This document shows, one piece after another, positions 9,070 to 17,539 of a stretch of 64,000 nt of DNA (position 1 is the stretch's first letter; each line of letters begins with the position of its first letter). Both the position numbers and the translations under genes were made by a program. Origin of the DNA: JANXQG01 sp963824275 (lineage in GTDB: Bacteria > Planctomycetota > Planctomycetia > Pirellulales > Thermoguttaceae); contig CAWGOT010000003.1 of the NCBI GenBank assembly GCA_963824275.1, positions 1,364,001 to 1,428,000 on the forward strand. The letters are read 5' to 3'. The notes under the pieces are model-generated. The model worked only from the letters and a program-made list of their open reading frames with translations, searched no databases and was not told where the DNA came from.

Positions 9070-9777
9070 ATGGCAGTAGGACTACTCGGCCGCAAGGTCG
9101 GGATGACGCAAGTTTTTGATCTCGTCGCAGGACGCGTAATTCCGGTTACGGTGATCCAGGCGGGACCGTGCCATGTCCTCCAGGTAAAGACGGCCGACCG
9201 CGACGGCTACGAAGCGGTCCAGCTCGGATTCCTGGACAAGCCTCGTCGTCTGGCCAGCCGCAGTGAACGCGGTCACGTCGCCCGTCTGGAGAGCAAACGT
9301 CAGAAGCAGCGCGCCGCCGCCGGCGTCCAGCCGGCAGCCAAGCCCGGCACCGAGCCCAAGCGGTTCATTCGCGAATTCCGCACGCCCGTCGAGGGCCTTC
9401 AGGTCGGCCAGGAACTCAAGGTCGACGTCTTCGCCAACGTCAAGGCGGTCGACGTTTCCGGCATCACCAAGGGCCGCGGCACGTCCGGGGCCATGGTGCG
9501 GCATAATTTCGCCGGCCAGAGGGCCACGCACGGCGTGAAGAAGGTGCATCGTCACGTCGGCTCGATCGGTATGAATACCGATCCGCACCACGTCTTCAAG
9601 GGCCACAAGATGGCCGGCCACTACGGCACGGAGAACGTCACCATCCGCAACCTGCTGGTGGCCCGCCTGGATGCTGAAAACAACCTGATCCTGGTCCGCG
9701 GCGCTATTCCCGGGCCGGTCGGCGGCTACGTCGTCATTCGCCAGAGCAATAAAGTCGGGCCGGGAACGAAGAAATAA
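9070..9777 (+). CDS. rplC: 50S ribosomal protein L3
   Basis: Early-assembly 23S-binding protein near the peptidyl transferase centre. The 235-residue sequence opens with GLLGRKVGMTQVF and has the conserved GITKGRGTSGAM, NFAGQRATHG and HVGSIGMNTDPHHVFKGHKMAGHYG stretches. The segment around residues 75-100 (SERGHVARLESKRQKQRAAAG) is a lineage-specific insertion. Reading frame intact. Confidence 0.97.
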   Translation: MAVGLLGRKVGMTQVFDLVAGRVIPVTVIQAGPCHVLQVKTADRDGYEAVQLGFLDKPRRLASRSERGHVARLESKRQKQRAAAGVQPAAKPGTEPKRFIREFRTPVEGLQVGQELKVDVFANVKAVDVSGITKGRGTSGAMVRHNFAGQRATHGVKKVHRHVGSIGMNTDPHHVFKGHKMAGHYGTENVTIRNLLVARLDAENNLILVRGAIPGPVGGYVVIRQSNKVGPGTKK

Positions 9778-9814
9778 TAGGAGTCGCCCGCCGCTTGCGG
9801 GCGTGGATTGAAAC

Positions 9815-10519
9815 ATGGCAACATTGGCAATACACGATCGGACGGGCGCTGAGGTCGGTCAGTACGAGATCGATCCGGCCCAGATTGCTCCGCGGATCAG
9901 CAAGCAGTTGATCCACGACGCCGTGGTGATGTACCAGAACAATCTCCGCCTGGGCACGGTGCGGACGAAGAATCGGACCGACGTGCAGGGCACGACGAAG
10001 AAGATGTATCGGCAGAAGGGGACGGGCAACGCACGGGCCGGCTCGCGCCGCAGCGGCATTCGCCGCGGCGGCGGACACATCCACGCCCTGCGGCCCCGCG
10101 ACTGGTCGTACCGCTTGACGAAGAAGGCCCTGCAGTTGGCCACCCGCATGGCGCTGGCCTCGCGGATCGCCGACAACGAAGTGACGCTCATCGACCAGCT
10201 TGCCTTCCCGCAGCCGAAGACCCGCGACGCCGCCGCAATCATCAAGGCCCTGAAGCTCGACGGTTCCACGGTGTTGGTCGCGATGCCCGGCTACGACGTC
10301 AACGTCTATAAGAGCATCCGCAACCTGGCCGACGTGGCCGTGCTGCCGGTCAGCGAGCTCAACGCCTTGAACGTCTTGCGGCCGCAGCGCTTGCTGTTGA
10401 CCACGTCCGCCTTGGATGCCATTCGCAGCAAGGTGGCGGAGAAGAATGGCGAGAAGCCGGAAGCGCCGAGCGCGGCGAGAATCCCAGCGGTTAAATTTGA
10501 AATCCGAAACAAATCCTAA
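9815..10519 (+). CDS. rplD: 50S ribosomal protein L4
   Basis: Exit-tunnel 23S-binding protein; in enterobacteria it also represses the S10 operon. The tunnel-loop signature is present: GTKK-type sequence TTKKMYRQKGTGNARAGSRRSG. The body ends near residue 210 and the last residues (KFEIRNKS) are encoded by an intergenic repeat that also supplies the stop codon, so the repeat appears to have replaced or extended the natural 3' end. 234 residues in all. Confidence 0.96.
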   Translation: MATLAIHDRTGAEVGQYEIDPAQIAPRISKQLIHDAVVMYQNNLRLGTVRTKNRTDVQGTTKKMYRQKGTGNARAGSRRSGIRRGGGHIHALRPRDWSYRLTKKALQLATRMALASRIADNEVTLIDQLAFPQPKTRDAAAIIKALKLDGSTVLVAMPGYDVNVYKSIRNLADVAVLPVSELNALNVLRPQRLLLTTSALDAIRSKVAEKNGEKPEAPSAARIPAVKFEIRNKS

Positions 10520-10651
10520 GTCCGAAATCCGAAATCCAAAACAAACCTGAAAACCGAGACAAATCCCAACTTCGCGAGCCGCTTTAGGCATTTGTATTTT
10601 GAAATTCGAAGTTGTTTCGAATTTCGGATTTGTGATTTCGGATTTGTGTTT
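10494..10651. repeat. CCGAAATCC inverted repeat (family E), copy 1
   Basis: Arms rich in ATCCGAAATCCGAAA at 10494-10545 and the inverted form (TTTCGGATTTGTGATTTCGG) at 10597-10651. It fills the rplD-rplW gap and overlaps the end of rplD. A sister element lies at 24562-24738. Confidence 0.8.
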
Positions 10652-10683
10652 CCTGACACGCCTTTTGAGATTGGCAACCAGCC

Positions 10684-10995
10684 ATGGCATTCGAAATCGA
10701 ACGACACAATTTGAACCTGGCGCCGCACCAGATCGTGATCCGGCCGCTGGTGACCGAGAAGGGCATGCACAAGGCGAATGTCAATAACGCCTATGCCTTC
10801 GAGGTCAATCGGCTGGCCGGCAAGGACGACATCCGGCATGCGATCGAAGAACTGTTCGACGTGAAGGTAACGGCCGTCCGCACGCAGAATCGCAAGGGCA
10901 AGCCCCGCCGCACCAAGATGCGCGAGAGCATCACCAAGTCCTGGAAGAAGGCCATCGTCACCTTGGACAAGGAAGATCGGATCAACTTCTTCTAA
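10684..10995 (+). CDS. rplW: 50S ribosomal protein L23
   Basis: Tunnel-exit protein that docks trigger factor and SRP. The 103-residue sequence has the family core IVIRPLVTEKGMHKA, YAFEVNRLAGKDDIRHAIEELF and VTAVRTQNRKGKPRRTKMR. Frame intact. Separated from rplD by a repeat of about 160 bases. Confidence 0.96.
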   Translation: MAFEIERHNLNLAPHQIVIRPLVTEKGMHKANVNNAYAFEVNRLAGKDDIRHAIEELFDVKVTAVRTQNRKGKPRRTKMRESITKSWKKAIVTLDKEDRINFF

Positions 10996-11048
10996 GCCGT
11001 GGTGGGTCTGCGCTGCGCTGGACGCCACCCTACGAACAAGAGATAAAC

Positions 11049-11904
11049 ATGGGCATTCGACGTTACAACCCGACTTCTCCCGGCCGCCGCGGGGCGACGG
11101 TGAGCGATTTCCTCGAGCTGACGCCGGCGCGAAGCCGGAGAAGAGCCTGGTCCACCCCAAGCGCCGCACCGGCGGGCGCAACAACCAGGGCAAGATTACC
11201 GCCCGCTTCCGCGGCGGCGGACACAAGCGGAGTTATCGCATCATCGACTTCCGCCGCGACAAGGACGGCGTGCCGGCCAAGGTCGACTCGATCCAGTACG
11301 ATCCGAACCGCACGGCGCGGATCGCCCTGCTGCATTATGTGGACGGTGAGAAGCGCTATATCCTGGCCCCCGTCGGCCTGAAGGCGGGCGACAAGGTGCA
11401 GAGCGGGCCGGACGCCCCGGCCTCGCTGGGCAATTGCCTGCCGCTGGCCAAGATCCCGACCGGCATGACGGTCCATAACATCGAAATGCAGCCCGGCGCG
11501 GCGGCGTGCTCTGCCGGTCCGCCGGCGTGGGCGCCACGCTCGCCGCCCGCGACGCCGACTGGGCCCAGATCAATCTGCCCAGCGGTGAAATCCGCCGCGT
11601 GCCGGCCACCTGCCGGGCGACGATCGGTTCGCTGAGCAATGGCGAGAACATGAGCATCGTGCTGGGCAAGGCCGGCCGCAAGCGGTGGATGGGCCGCAAG
11701 CCGCATAACCGCGGCACGGCGATGAACCCCATCGACCACCCGCACGGCGGCGGCGAAGGCCGGACCAAAGGCGGGCGGCACCCGGTCAGCCCTACCGGCG
11801 TTTTGGCCAAGGGCGGCCGCACCCGCAAACATCGCAAGGCGTCGAACAAGGCCATCGTCCGTCGTCGCAAGTCGCGGCGCTACGGCCAATTGAAGATCAA
11901 GTAA
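11049..11904 (+). CDS. rplB: 50S ribosomal protein L2 (two frameshifts)
   Basis: Peptidyl-transferase-region 23S-binding protein. Three consecutive frames give MGIRRYNPTSPGRRGATVSDF, then PEKSLVHPKRRTGGRNNQGKIT through TGMTVHNIEMQPG, then RSAGVGATLAARDADWAQINLPSG to the conserved NPIDHPHGGGEGRTKGGRHP and the basic tail. The breaks lie near 11130 and 11500, and each is repaired by adding one base (for example one G in GCGGGCGGC). L2 is essential and single-copy here, so these are almost surely sequence errors. Full length about 285 residues. Confidence 0.92.
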
Positions 11905-11978
11905 GGAGCGGGCTGTACACGGAACAGTAAGACGGATTGCCGATCCGTCCTGCATTGAGTAACAACCGACCAACGAAT

Positions 11979-12251
11979 ATGAGCAGATCGCTAAAAAAAG
12001 GTCCCTTCGTTCATCCCAAGGTCTACGCCAAGGTCGAGAAGATGAACATGACGGGGGTCAAGGACCCGATCAAGACTTGGGCCCGGGCCTGCACGATCAT
12101 CCCCGAGTTTGTCGGGCACACGTTCATGGTCCACAACGGCAAGATCCACGCGAAGGTCTTCGTGACCGAGGAAATGGTCGGCCACCGGCTGGGTGAGTTT
12201 GCCCCGACGCGGACCTTCCGCGGCCACGGCGGCAAGGGAGGCAAGAAGTAG
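11979..12251 (+). CDS. rpsS: 30S ribosomal protein S19
   Basis: Small-subunit head protein that contacts S13 and A-site tRNA. I start at ATG 11979 (MSRSLKKGPFV), the conserved family start, not at an upstream in-frame ATG. Hallmarks are WARACTIIPEFVGHTFMVHNGKIH and GHRLGEFAPTRTFRGHGGK. 90 residues; rplV begins three bases after the stop. Confidence 0.97.
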   Translation: MSRSLKKGPFVHPKVYAKVEKMNMTGVKDPIKTWARACTIIPEFVGHTFMVHNGKIHAKVFVTEEMVGHRLGEFAPTRTFRGHGGKGGKK

Positions 12252-12253
12252 AC

Positions 12254-12583
12254 ATGGCATCCTATGAAGCTACCCATCGCTACGCGAAGATCAGCCCTCG
12301 CAAGGTGCGGCCGCTGGCCGACTTGATTCGCGGCAAGTTCGCCGACGAGGCCCTGGAGATCCTCCGCTTTCAGCCGCACCGCGGGGCGCGGCTGCTGGAG
12401 AAGGTGCTGCACAGCGCCCTGGCCAACGCCGAGGACCGCAGGGCGACCGATCTGCACCACCTGATCGTCGTCGACGCCCGCGTCGACGGCGGCCCGATGT
12501 TCAAGCGCATGCAACCCAAGTCGTGCGGGATGGCCTCGATCATCAAAAAGCGGATGTCGCATATCAGGGTCGAACTGGAATAA
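12254..12583 (+). CDS. rplV: 50S ribosomal protein L22
   Basis: Tunnel protein whose beta-hairpin lines the exit channel. The 109-residue sequence has ISPRKVRPLADLIRG, RGARLLEKVLHSALANAE and a C-terminal hairpin end KRMSHIRVELE. Usual length, frame intact. Confidence 0.95.
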   Translation: MASYEATHRYAKISPRKVRPLADLIRGKFADEALEILRFQPHRGARLLEKVLHSALANAEDRRATDLHHLIVVDARVDGGPMFKRMQPKSCGMASIIKKRMSHIRVELE

Positions 12584-12633
12584 CAGGAAAATCCCCGCCG
12601 GCCCCGTGTCGGTGGAACAATGACTGGTGAGCT

Positions 12634-13348
12634 ATGGGTCAAAAAGTCAATCCCATCTGTTTCCGTACCGGGATCATGCTCGGCTGGAAGAGCCGGTGGT
12701 ATGCTTCCAAGCAGGAGTATGCCGACCTGCTGATCGAGGACCATAAGGTTCGCGATTTCATCAAGAACCGTAAAGACAAGTTCGGCAAGGCGGTCTATCC
12801 CTCGATCGCCAAGATCGAGATCGAGCGGACGCGGGACGAGGTCAAGGTGATCTTGTTCTCGGCCCGCCCCGGCGTGTTGATCGGCCGCAAGGGCGAGCGC
12901 GTCGAGGAGCTGCAAAAGGAACTCCAGGACAAGACCGGGCGGCGGATCAACATCAAGATCGAGGAATTGAATCGTCCGGAGCTGGTCGCGCAGCTCGTCG
13001 CCGAGGACATCGGCGAGCAGTTGGTGAAGCGGGCCGCCTTCCGCCGCACGATGAAGCGGGCCATGGAAACCACGATGGAAGCTGGAGCGAAGGGGATCAA
13101 GATCCAGCTTTCCGGCCGGTTGGGCGGGGCGGAAATGTTGCGCCGCGAGAAGCAGATCGCCGGCTCGATGCCCCTTTCCACCTTGCGCGAACATCGACTA
13201 CGGCTTCGCCGAGGCGATGATCGCCCAGGGACATATCGGCATACAAGTTTGGATCAACCTAGGCACTTATAGCGAGGAAGATATCAATGGCGCTAATGCC
13301 AAAACGGGTGAAGCACCGAAAAAGCCAAAGAAGACGTATAAGAGGTGA
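12634..13348 (+). CDS. rpsC: 30S ribosomal protein S3 (frameshift; overlaps rplP)
   Basis: mRNA-entry-channel protein with a KH domain (VLIGRKGERVEELQKEL near residue 90) and the C-terminal domain GRLGGAEMLRREKQ. The frame breaks at 13185-13190; adding one CG turns LREHRL into LRANIDYGFAEAMIAQGHIG, and the new frame runs through VWINLGTYSEED and KKPKKTYKR to TGA 13346-13348. It therefore overlaps the 5' end of rplP by 62 bases in another frame. About 238 residues. Confidence 0.92.
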
Positions 13349-13703
13349 GGCCACTCGCGGCAACCGCGTCGTCCACGGCGACTTCGGCCTGCAGGCCTTG
13401 CAGGGCGGCTGGGTCAGCGCGCAGACGCTCGAGGCCGGCCGCATCGCCGCCCAGCAGTACCTCCGCGCCGAAGGCCGCTTGTACATCCGCGTCTTCCCCC
13501 ACAAGCCCATCACCTCCATTCCCTTGGAGACCCGCATGGGCAAAGGCAAGGGCGAGCCGGAGTATTGGGCCGCCGTGGTCAAGCCGGGCACCGTATTGTA
13601 TGAGGTCGGCGGCATCAGCGAGGAAGCCGCGCGGATGTGCCTGGCCCGCCTGGCCCACAAGATGCCGGTCAAGGTGCGGTTTTTGCGGCGGCGGCCGATA
13701 TAG
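13287..13703 (+). CDS. rplP: 50S ribosomal protein L16
   Basis: 23S-binding protein at the A-site tRNA elbow. The start MALMPKRVKHRKSQRRRIRG matches the family; hallmarks GDFGLQAL, ETRMGKGKGEPEYWAAVVKPG and ARLAHKMPVKVRF follow. The first 62 bases are also the 3' end of rpsC, so either ATG 13287 or 13296 lies inside the upstream gene. 138 residues. Confidence 0.96.
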   Translation: MALMPKRVKHRKSQRRRIRGEATRGNRVVHGDFGLQALQGGWVSAQTLEAGRIAAQQYLRAEGRLYIRVFPHKPITSIPLETRMGKGKGEPEYWAAVVKPGTVLYEVGGISEEAARMCLARLAHKMPVKVRFLRRRPI

Positions 13704-13760
13704 CGGGAGAGAAGTACTGACTACTGAGAACTGAGCACTGCGAACTAAGGACTTTTCGTT

Positions 13761-13994
13761 ATGGCCAAGATTACCGAACTACGAGATATGAGCAGCGAGC
13801 AACTCCGGTTGCTCCTCAAGGATACGACAGACCACCTCTTCCGCCTGCGGATCCAGAGCCAGACCGAAAAGCTGGATACGCCGAGCGAACTGAAGAAGAA
13901 CCGATTGTTGATCGCCCGCATTCAAACCGTGCAGCGGCAGCGGGAGTTCAAGGCGGCCGAAGCCGCTTCGGCCGGCGCAGTGCCGGCGGTTTAG
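13761..13994 (+). CDS. rpmC: 50S ribosomal protein L29
   Basis: Small helical hairpin protein at the tunnel exit near L23. The 77-residue sequence has ELRDMSSEQLRLLLKDTTDHLFRLRIQ and ELKKNRLLIARIQTV, with a short Ala-rich tail. Frame intact. Confidence 0.95.
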   Translation: MAKITELRDMSSEQLRLLLKDTTDHLFRLRIQSQTEKLDTPSELKKNRLLIARIQTVQRQREFKAAEAASAGAVPAV

Positions 13995-14050
13995 GACGCA
14001 AGCGGAAGTTGGAAGTACAACCGGCAAGAGCCGATTTTTGGAAGAAAGCC

Positions 14051-14389
14051 ATGCCCAAGAGAGTTGTGACCGGGATTGTGACCCGCGATAAGGCGGCAAA
14101 GACGCGGCGCGTCGAGGTGACCCGCCTGGTGCGGCATCCGCGCTACGGCAAGATCCTCCGCCGCCGGACGGTCTGCACCGCCCACGACGAAGAGAACCAG
14201 TCGCACGCCGGCGACCTGGTGGAGATCGAGGAATCGCGCCCGCTTTCGCGGACCAAGCGCTGGAAGCTGTTGCGCGTGGTTACCAAGGGCCAGGCCGGCA
14301 TTGTCGCCGGGCCGGAGGCAGGCGCGGCGGCGGACGCAGGGGACGAGACGGGGGGCGCCCCAGCGGGCGAGGCAGGCGGGGTCGTATAG
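14051..14389 (+). CDS. rpsQ: 30S ribosomal protein S17
   Basis: Primary 16S-binding OB-fold protein. I start at ATG 14051 (MPKRVVTGIVTRDK), preceded by GGAAGAAAG, not at an upstream in-frame ATG. Conserved parts are TRRVEVTRLVRHPRYGKI and HDEENQSHAGDLVEIEESRPLS. A tail of about 30 residues rich in Gly/Ala extends past the usual end. Confidence 0.95.
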   Translation: MPKRVVTGIVTRDKAAKTRRVEVTRLVRHPRYGKILRRRTVCTAHDEENQSHAGDLVEIEESRPLSRTKRWKLLRVVTKGQAGIVAGPEAGAAADAGDETGGAPAGEAGGVV

Positions 14390-14449
14390 CAAACCCAATC
14401 AGAGGTCCTCGGGGTCCCAGGGGGTCCCAGAGGAATTGGAAAGTGAATC

Positions 14450-14818
14450 ATGATTCAGATGCAAACGCGGCTCGACGTAGCCGACAATACCGGGGCCAAG
14501 GAACTGTACTGCATCAAGGTCCTGGGCGGCAGCCGCAAACGCTGGGCGCGGATCGGCGACGTGATCGTCTGCAGCGTCAAGGGCGTGATCGCCGGCAGTG
14601 CCCTCAAGAAGGGCGACGTGGTGCGGGCGGTGATCGTCCGCTGCCGGCAGCCCACGCGCCGCGACGACGGCAGCTACGTCCGCTTCGACAGCAACGCGGC
14701 CGTGATCGTCGATAACGATCAGAATCCCAAGGGGACGCGGATCTTCGGCGCCGTGGCCCGGGAACTGCGGGAACGAAACTTCATGAAAATCATCAGCCTC
14801 GCCGCGGAAGTGGTTTGA
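14450..14818 (+). CDS. rplN: 50S ribosomal protein L14
   Basis: Subunit-interface protein (bridges with 16S h14). 122 residues, the exact family length, with MIQMQTRLDVADNTGAKEL, KGDVVRAVIVR, RFDSNAAVIV and PKGTRIFGAVARELR. Frame intact. Confidence 0.97.
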   Translation: MIQMQTRLDVADNTGAKELYCIKVLGGSRKRWARIGDVIVCSVKGVIAGSALKKGDVVRAVIVRCRQPTRRDDGSYVRFDSNAAVIVDNDQNPKGTRIFGAVARELRERNFMKIISLAAEVV

Positions 14819-14835
14819 GATCGGGGTGGTCTGAA

Positions 14836-15198
14836 ATGTGGATCCGAAAAAACGATACCGTAATCATCATCCGGGGCGAGGATCGCGGCGCGCGCGGGAA
14901 AGTCCTCCGCGTGGTCCGCGACAAGTCCAGCAAGGGCTCGGACCGCGTGGTGGTGGAAGGCGTGAACCGCGTCTACCGGCACGTCCGCCGCAGCCAGCGG
15001 AACCCGCAGGGCGGCCGGCTCTCCGTGGAGATGGCCGTCCCGCAGAACAACGTCGCGCTGCTCTGCCAGGCCTGCGGCCGGCCGACCCGCGTCGGCGCCC
15101 GCTTCCTGGACGACGGCGTCAAGGAACGCTTTTGCAAGAAGTGCGGGGCCGCGCTGGGAGTGATCTCGCCGGCCAAGACGGCCCACGCGAAGGGATAA
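14836..15198 (+). CDS. rplX: 50S ribosomal protein L24
   Basis: Assembly-initiator protein near the tunnel exit. Start at ATG 14836 (MWIRKNDTVIIIRGEDRGARGKV, the KOW motif). The middle carries a four-cysteine pattern (CQACGRP...FCKKCG), so it may bind zinc, a feature found in some lineages only. 120 residues. Confidence 0.95.
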   Translation: MWIRKNDTVIIIRGEDRGARGKVLRVVRDKSSKGSDRVVVEGVNRVYRHVRRSQRNPQGGRLSVEMAVPQNNVALLCQACGRPTRVGARFLDDGVKERFCKKCGAALGVISPAKTAHAKG

Positions 15199-15201
15199 GA
15201 C

Positions 15202-15888
15202 ATGAGCGAAAAGAAAAGCAAAGACGCCGCCGAAGCCAAGGAGCCTAAAGCCGAGGGCAAGGGATCCAAAACGGAAGGCAAGGGATCGAAAGCCGAAGGC
15301 AAGGGATCCAAAACTGAAGGCAAGGGGCCGCCCAAGAAGGTCCCCACGCCCCGGCTGATGGAGCGCTATTTCAAGGAAATCGTTCCCGCCCTGGCCGCCA
15401 AGCTGGGGAAGAACAACATCCTCTCGCTCCCCCGCCTGAGGAAGATCGTGATCAACATGGGCGTCGGCAAGGCGATCACCGAAAAGAAATTCATCGAAGA
15501 GGCCGTCGAGGCCATGAAGACCATCGCGGGGCAGAAGCCGGTCGTTACCCGGGCCCGCCTCTCGGTGGCCGGATTCAAGCTTCGCGAGGGCCAGGCCGTG
15601 GGCTGCAAGGTGACCTTGCGCGGCAAGCGGATGTACGAGTTCCTCGACCGCCTGGTCTCCCTGGCGATCCCCCGCGTCCGCGACTTCCGCGGCTTGAATC
15701 CCGAGGGCTTCGACGGCAACGGCAACTACAGCCTGGGCCTGACCGAGCAACTGGTCTTCCCCGAGTTGAACCCGGACAAATTCACGAATGTTCAAGGCAT
15801 GCACGTGACCCTCGTGACCAACAGCGGCAGCGACGACGAGTCGCGGGAGTTGCTGAGGGCGATGGGCGTGCCGTTGCGGCAGGCCTAA
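15202..15888 (+). CDS. rplE: 50S ribosomal protein L5 with lysine-rich N-terminal repeats
   Basis: 5S rRNA-binding central-protuberance protein. The conserved part starts near residue 50 (RLMERYFKEIVPALAAKLG) and includes LRKIVINMGVGKA, AGQKPVVTRAR and GNYSLGLTEQLVFPEL. Before it lies an extension of about 48 residues containing four units of GKGSKTE/GKGSKAE type, encoded by 21-base near-identical DNA repeats (about 15250-15330). This tail is highly basic and probably disordered. 228 residues against about 180 for the usual L5. Confidence 0.95.
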   Translation: MSEKKSKDAAEAKEPKAEGKGSKTEGKGSKAEGKGSKTEGKGPPKKVPTPRLMERYFKEIVPALAAKLGKNNILSLPRLRKIVINMGVGKAITEKKFIEEAVEAMKTIAGQKPVVTRARLSVAGFKLREGQAVGCKVTLRGKRMYEFLDRLVSLAIPRVRDFRGLNPEGFDGNGNYSLGLTEQLVFPELNPDKFTNVQGMHVTLVTNSGSDDESRELLRAMGVPLRQA

Positions 15889-15955
15889 ATCAAGCAGGAA
15901 TTCGGATTTGAGTTTTTTCACAACCCGTCGCGCGTTTTCCAGGATTCTGAATTGC

Positions 15956-16141
15956 ATGGCAAGTAAATCGAAGAGGGCAATGGCCCTACGCCCGCCGAAG
16001 TTTTCCACGCGTCTGGTGCGGCGCTGCCGGCTTTGCGGCCGGCCGCGGGCCGTCTACCGGAAGTTCGGAATTTGTCGGATCTGCTTTCGTAATTTGGCGG
16101 ACGAGGGAGCCATTCCCGGCGTCCGCAAGGCGAGCTGGTAA
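15956..16141 (+). CDS. rpsN: 30S ribosomal protein S14, zinc type
   Basis: Small-subunit head protein of the short, zinc-binding class: 61 residues with CRLC and CRIC knuckles (RRCRLCGRPRAVYRKFGICRICFR split by 12 residues) and the family end PGVRKASW. Start at ATG 15956 (MASKSKRAMALRPPKF), which gives the standard length. Confidence 0.96.
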   Translation: MASKSKRAMALRPPKFSTRLVRRCRLCGRPRAVYRKFGICRICFRNLADEGAIPGVRKASW

Positions 16142-16157
16142 GAGGAACCCCAAACCT

Positions 16158-16553
16158 ATGATGACCGACCCCATCGCCGACATGTTGACCCGCATCCGCA
16201 ACGCGGTGCGCGTCGAAAGGCAGCACGTCGATCTGCCGCTTTCCAAGGTGAAGCGCGGACTCGCCGATGTCCTCAAACGCGAAGGCTACATCTGGGATTG
16301 GGAGGAAGTTCCCATGGAACCCTCCCGGCAGCTCCGCCTGATCCTGAAATACGGCCCTAACGGCGAGCGCGTGATCCGCACGATCCGCCGCATCAGCAAG
16401 CCGGGCCGTCGCGTCTACAGCGGCTCGACCGAACTCAAACCCGTGCTGGGCGGACTGGGGATCTCGGTCATCAGCACCAGCCGAGGCGTGATCAGCGATC
16501 GTGAAGCGCGGCAGCGCAAGCTCGGCGGCGAAGTGCTGTGCGAGATTTGGTAG
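16158..16553 (+). CDS. rpsH: 30S ribosomal protein S8
   Basis: Central-domain 16S-binding protein and, in E. coli, repressor of the spc operon. 131 residues with the family start TDPIADMLTRIRNA, RRISKPGRRVYSG and ISVISTSRGVISDREARQ. Either of two adjacent ATG codons (16158, 16161) may be used. Confidence 0.97.
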   Translation: MMTDPIADMLTRIRNAVRVERQHVDLPLSKVKRGLADVLKREGYIWDWEEVPMEPSRQLRLILKYGPNGERVIRTIRRISKPGRRVYSGSTELKPVLGGLGISVISTSRGVISDREARQRKLGGEVLCEIW

Positions 16554-16571
16554 AACAAGAGGCAGAATATC

Positions 16572-17117
16572 ATGTCCCGTATCGGAAGAAAACCTGTTGC
16601 CGTGCCGGCCGGCGTGAAGATCGCCGTCAACGGCCGCGTGGTCTCGGCGGAAGGTCCCAAGGGCAAGCTCCAGTGGGAGTTCCGTCCCGAGATCAGCGTC
16701 GAACACGACGCCGCGGCCAAGACCCTGAACGTCTCTCGCCAGAGCGACGAGCGGCTGGCCCGCGCCCTGCACGGCCTGACCCGCGCCGTGTTGCAGAACA
16801 TGATGGTCGGCGTGACCCAGGGCTATGAGAAGCGGCTGGAACTGGTCGGCGTCGGTTACATCGCCGCCCTCCAGGGCCAGACGCTGCAGCTTCGCGTCGG
16901 CCTGGCCAACGAACTCCAGGTGCCGATCCCCGCGGGGCTGAAGGTGGCCTGCCCGGACCAGCAGCACGTCGTCATCCAGGGCATCGACAAGCAGTTGGTG
17001 GGCCAGTTTGCCGCCGAGGTCCGTGCCCTGCGGAAGCCCGAGCCGTACAAGGGCAAGGGCATCCGCTACCTGGGCGAGCAGGTCCGCCGCAAGCAGGGCA
17101 AGGCCATGGTGAAGTAA
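16572..17117 (+). CDS. rplF: 50S ribosomal protein L6
   Basis: Protein near the sarcin-ricin loop. 181 residues with MSRIGRKPVAVPAGV, GVGYIAALQGQTLQLRVG and the C-terminal signature EPYKGKGIRYLGEQVRRKQGK. Frame intact. Confidence 0.97.
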   Translation: MSRIGRKPVAVPAGVKIAVNGRVVSAEGPKGKLQWEFRPEISVEHDAAAKTLNVSRQSDERLARALHGLTRAVLQNMMVGVTQGYEKRLELVGVGYIAALQGQTLQLRVGLANELQVPIPAGLKVACPDQQHVVIQGIDKQLVGQFAAEVRALRKPEPYKGKGIRYLGEQVRRKQGKAMVK

Positions 17118-17134
17118 GAACAGGGAGATTTATC

Positions 17135-17503
17135 GTGCAACATCAACGACAAATATTGCGACAGCGCCAGCGGCGGGCGATCCGCGTCCGCAACCGCCTG
17201 AAGCGCGACGCGCAGCGGCCGCGGTTGGCGATCTTCCGCAGCCACCAGAACATTTACGCCCAGATTATCGACGACACGGCGGGCAAGACGCTGGTTGCCG
17301 CCAGCAGCCGCGATCAGGCCCTCCGCCAGGACCTGCGTTACGGCGGCAACAAGACCGCCGCCGCGGCCGTGGGCAAGGCCCTGGCCCAGCGGGCCTTGGA
17401 GGCGGGCGTGCAGGAGGTCGTGTTCGACCGCCGCGAGTACAAGTTCCACGGCCGCGTGGCCGCCCTGGCCGCAGCCGCCCGCGAGGCCGGATTGAAGTTT
17501 TGA
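17135..17503 (+). CDS. rplR: 50S ribosomal protein L18
   Basis: 5S rRNA-binding protein. 122 residues, GTG start at 17135 after a GGGAG site. Core: RVRNRLKRDAQRPRLAIFRS, YAQIIDDTAGKTLVAASS and VFDRREYKFHGRVAALAAAAREAGL. Confidence 0.97.
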   Translation: MQHQRQILRQRQRRAIRVRNRLKRDAQRPRLAIFRSHQNIYAQIIDDTAGKTLVAASSRDQALRQDLRYGGNKTAAAAVGKALAQRALEAGVQEVVFDRREYKFHGRVAALAAAAREAGLKF

Positions 17504-17539
17504 TTTCAGGAAACAGCAGACCCAAATAGCAGGGCACTT

